Below the pieces are notes generated by a model. It worked only from the letters and a program-made list of their open reading frames with translations, was not told the origin of the DNA and made no database searches. Below, piece after piece: positions 61,832 through 64,000 of a stretch of 64,000 nt of DNA. Positions within the stretch are counted from its first letter, which is position 1, and each line of letters begins with the position of its first letter. The stretch is from Neisseriaceae bacterium PsAf (GTDB taxonomy: Bacteria; Pseudomonadota; Gammaproteobacteria; Burkholderiales; Neisseriaceae), in NCBI GenBank assembly GCA_017114885.1, contig WNLJ01000015.1, positions 1 to 64,000 on the forward strand, read 5' to 3'. Both the position numbers and the translations under genes were made by a program.

Positions 61832-64000
61832 TTAAAAAGTATTACCAATATTAAATTGGAAAGCTTGCTCTCTATCACCTGGTTTCTTTTTCAATGGTTT
61901 TGCCCAACTAAATCTCAGCGCACCTAAAGGTGACAACCAAACCATGCCGACACCAGCACTATAACGCAATTCTTTTTTGAAACTACTCTTATAATTTTCT
62001 TCATATTCAAAGTTATCTAGTGGTCCACGAGTTTTTCCATCCCACAAACTACCTGCATCCGCAAACACACTCATACGGACCGCTTGTGAATCTTTCAAGC
62101 CTGGCATTGGGAAGAATAATTCTGCCGTTGCAGTCACTAACCTTGTACCCCCAATATAATCCACATCGCCGTACCAGTTATTAATTTTAGGTCCTAAAGA
62201 TGAAGCATCATAACCTCTCACAGAACCCATACCACCAGTATGGAAGTTATAGAAGAATGGCACATCATCACTATCGCCATATTCTTTAATGTAGCCAGCT
62301 TGCCCTGTCAACATAAAGGTCAAATTTTCAGTTAGTGGGAAGAACCACCATTCTTGGTGTGTTAATTTATAAAACTCATGATCACTAGCGCTAGGAATAG
62401 TTGCTTCTAGTTCACTTTCTAAGATATAACCACGCGTTGGCCATAAATAACTATCAATAGTTGACCTTCTCCAAGAGACAGAGACTGGGTAAATTGTACT
62501 AGAATTACCGTGTTCAGCAACATAGTCCTTATAATAAATAGGACTTCTTTCATATAAGTCAATTCTCTTATGTTCAGCACCAATTCTGAAATTAATCTTA
62601 TCGTAATCAGTTACCGGGAACACAAACTTAACACCACCTGCATAGGTTTTTGCCTTATAAGAACTGGTTTCAATATCATTTGGATCAAATTTAATAGCAG
62701 AGAAGTCAAAGCCAGCACCCACACCGTGTTTGGTATAATATGGATTTAAATAATCCAACGTTAACGCTTTAGAAGTACCACCAGTAGATACATTCAAAGC
62801 AATTTGTCTACCTGTTCCCCATAGGTTATCGTGAGTAAACTTACCACTTACCACAACCCCGTCATCTTGTACATAACCCACTGAAAAATCTAGTAAACCA
62901 ACATTAGCTTCTTTAACATCTACTGCTAAATCTACTTCTTCCTCACTATCTTCCACAGGTACTTCTTCAACAGTCATGTCTTCAAAATAACCTAAATCAC
63001 CTATTCTTTCTTTAGAGCGTTTGATTTTTTGAGCATCATAAGAAGCACCTTCTTGTTGCCTCATTTCACGACGAATGACTTCATCTCTTGTTTTGGTATT
63101 ACCAGTTATATTAATTTGGCGGACATAAACTTTCTGATTAGCACTCACGGCAATATCAAAGCCTAAAGAGCCGTCAGAGTTTCGATTAGGCGTTACTTCT
63201 ACATCTGCTTTAGCATATCCTGATTTACCCAACTCCATTTTAATATCGTTGACCACACGATCTAACTGTGTTTGATTGAACCATTTAGAAGTATTGAACG
63301 CAAATCTCTTATTATGATTATTTGCAATCTCTTGCAAACGATCCAGAGGAACTTCTTTAGAATCTCCAGAGACATTAATCTCACCCCAAGTATAACGTAT
63401 TCCTTCATTTAAGACTACTTTCAAAGTCATATCTTGAGGCGAGTCAATATCAATCTCTGGCTCAAATTTTAAAATGGCAAAATCGTAAAACCCTTTATCC
63501 TTATAGTATTTTGTGAGGGCTTTTTGATCAACGTCACTCTTCACATAAGCATATATGTCATTTTTAGTGAAAAAAGACATAATATTATGTTTTCCCAGAC
63601 TCATGCGACGTTTTAAAGTCCCGTCTGAGAATGTATCGTTTCCTTCAAATTCCACTTTTCTAATTCTGGTTGTTACGCCTTCATCAATACTAATCGTCAA
63701 AGCAACACGATTTCTTTCTAACTCTGTTACTTCAGGAGTAACCACTGCGTTATTTTTACCTAAATTCAAATACTCTTGCTGTAAACCTTGGGTAACTGCT
63801 TTTACAACAGAAGGATCATACACTTTGGCTTCTGCCACTCCTAACCGTTTTAAATTATCCTTAATCAATTGATTAGATATTGCCTTACCTCCAGTCACCA
63901 CCACTGAATCAACAATAGGACGTTCGATAACTGTTAATAAAACTTGGTTATTCTGTACCTCAACTTGCACATCTTCGAAATAACCAGTTGCATATAAATC
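61832..64000 (-). CDS. bamA: Outer membrane protein assembly factor BamA (5' end outside window)
   Basis: BamA inserts beta-barrel proteins into the outer membrane. The frame stays open to the right edge; the residues just before position 63970 read DLYATGYFEDVQ, the middle of POTRA1. The signal peptide and start therefore lie beyond 64000. POTRA domains run to about 420 residues of the visible part. The 16-strand barrel follows with the GGMGSVRGYD motif (VRGY lid-lock) and the C-terminal Phe of QFNIGNTF needed for BAM recognition. The expected downstream gene skp is absent. Confidence 0.96.
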   Translation of the reverse strand, partial: DLYATGYFEDVQVEVQNNQVLLTVIERPIVDSVVVTGGKAISNQLIKDNLKRLGVAEAKVYDPSVVKAVTQGLQQEYLNLGKNNAVVTPEVTELERNRVALTISIDEGVTTRIRKVEFEGNDTFSDGTLKRRMSLGKHNIMSFFTKNDIYAYVKSDVDQKALTKYYKDKGFYDFAILKFEPEIDIDSPQDMTLKVVLNEGIRYTWGEINVSGDSKEVPLDRLQEIANNHNKRFAFNTSKWFNQTQLDRVVNDIKMELGKSGYAKADVEVTPNRNSDGSLGFDIAVSANQKVYVRQINITGNTKTRDEVIRREMRQQEGASYDAQKIKRSKERIGDLGYFEDMTVEEVPVEDSEEEVDLAVDVKEANVGLLDFSVGYVQDDGVVVSGKFTHDNLWGTGRQIALNVSTGGTSKALTLDYLNPYYTKHGVGAGFDFSAIKFDPNDIETSSYKAKTYAGGVKFVFPVTDYDKINFRIGAEHKRIDLYERSPIYYKDYVAEHGNSSTIYPVSVSWRRSTIDSYLWPTRGYILESELEATIPSASDHEFYKLTHQEWWFFPLTENLTFMLTGQAGYIKEYGDSDDVPFFYNFHTGGMGSVRGYDASSLGPKINNWYGDVDYIGGTRLVTATAELFFPMPGLKDSQAVRMSVFADAGSLWDGKTRGPLDNFEYEENYKSSFKKELRYSAGVGMVWLSPLGALRFSWAKPLKKKPGDREQAFQFNIGNTF

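Overview
The window looks like a chromosomal segment of an AT-rich betaproteobacterium. Order Neisseriales is most likely, from three things: the gene order of the fused rif-str-S10-spc-alpha cluster with two identical tuf genes, Neisseria-like N-termini in ribosomal proteins such as L10, S8 and L14, and the bamA-lpxD-fabZ-lpxA block. This is inferred from gene content and order, with no database search. Several accessory genes are broken while the housekeeping genes are intact, which fits a host-associated lineage under mild genome reduction. Assembly or sequencing error at single-base indels cannot be excluded.

Layout. 1-1055: a short gene remnant and a DJ-1/PfpI gene broken by a 7-bp tandem duplication. 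1083-9377: ilvD, lgt (+), gph, a frameshifted hemolysin III gene (trhA), a DUF455 ferritin-like protein, then amiC, tsaE and miaB. 9411-42342: a 33-kb one-directional (-) supercluster. In transcription order it is tRNA-Tyr/Gly/Thr, tufB, tRNA-Trp, terminator; secE, nusG; rplK, rplA, rplJ, rplL, rpoB, rpoC, terminator; rpsL, rpsG, fusA, tufA, rpsJ, internal terminator; rplC, rplD, rplW, rplB, rpsS, rplV, rpsC, rplP, rpmC, rpsQ; promoter; rplN, rplX, rplE, rpsN, rpsH, rplF, rplR, rpsE, rpmD, rplO, secY, infA, rpsM, rpsK, rpsD, rpoA, rplQ, terminator. Near-consensus sigma-70 promoters precede the tRNA-tuf, rplK, rpsL and rplN units. An L10 leader precedes rplJ and an attenuator-like hairpin precedes rpoB.

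42453-46373: a ferredoxin, a structured intergenic region that may encode a small RNA, a DUF218 protein (+) and a decayed emrAB efflux pair (-). 46592-64000: rsmA and xerD (+), two PaaI-type thioesterases, scpA and tcdA (-), uspA (+), ansA (-), an orphan LytTR response regulator, obgE and cysS (+), then dnaE, lpxA, fabZ, lpxD and the 3' part of bamA (-), which runs off the right edge.

Most of the window is the transcription/translation core plus envelope biogenesis (Lgt, AmiC, LpxD/FabZ/LpxA, BamA). The least ordinary points are: ribosomal protein L30 with a Lys/Ser/Thr/Ala-rich N-terminal extension of about 111 residues; no rpmJ at its usual place; a rho-independent terminator between rpsJ and rplC; a candidate small RNA at 42885-42978 with two exposed UUCCCCU motifs; a 17-bp palindrome over the divergent emrA/rsmA promoter region; and several independent lesions in emrAB. 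No CRISPR array, prophage or intact insertion sequence was seen.
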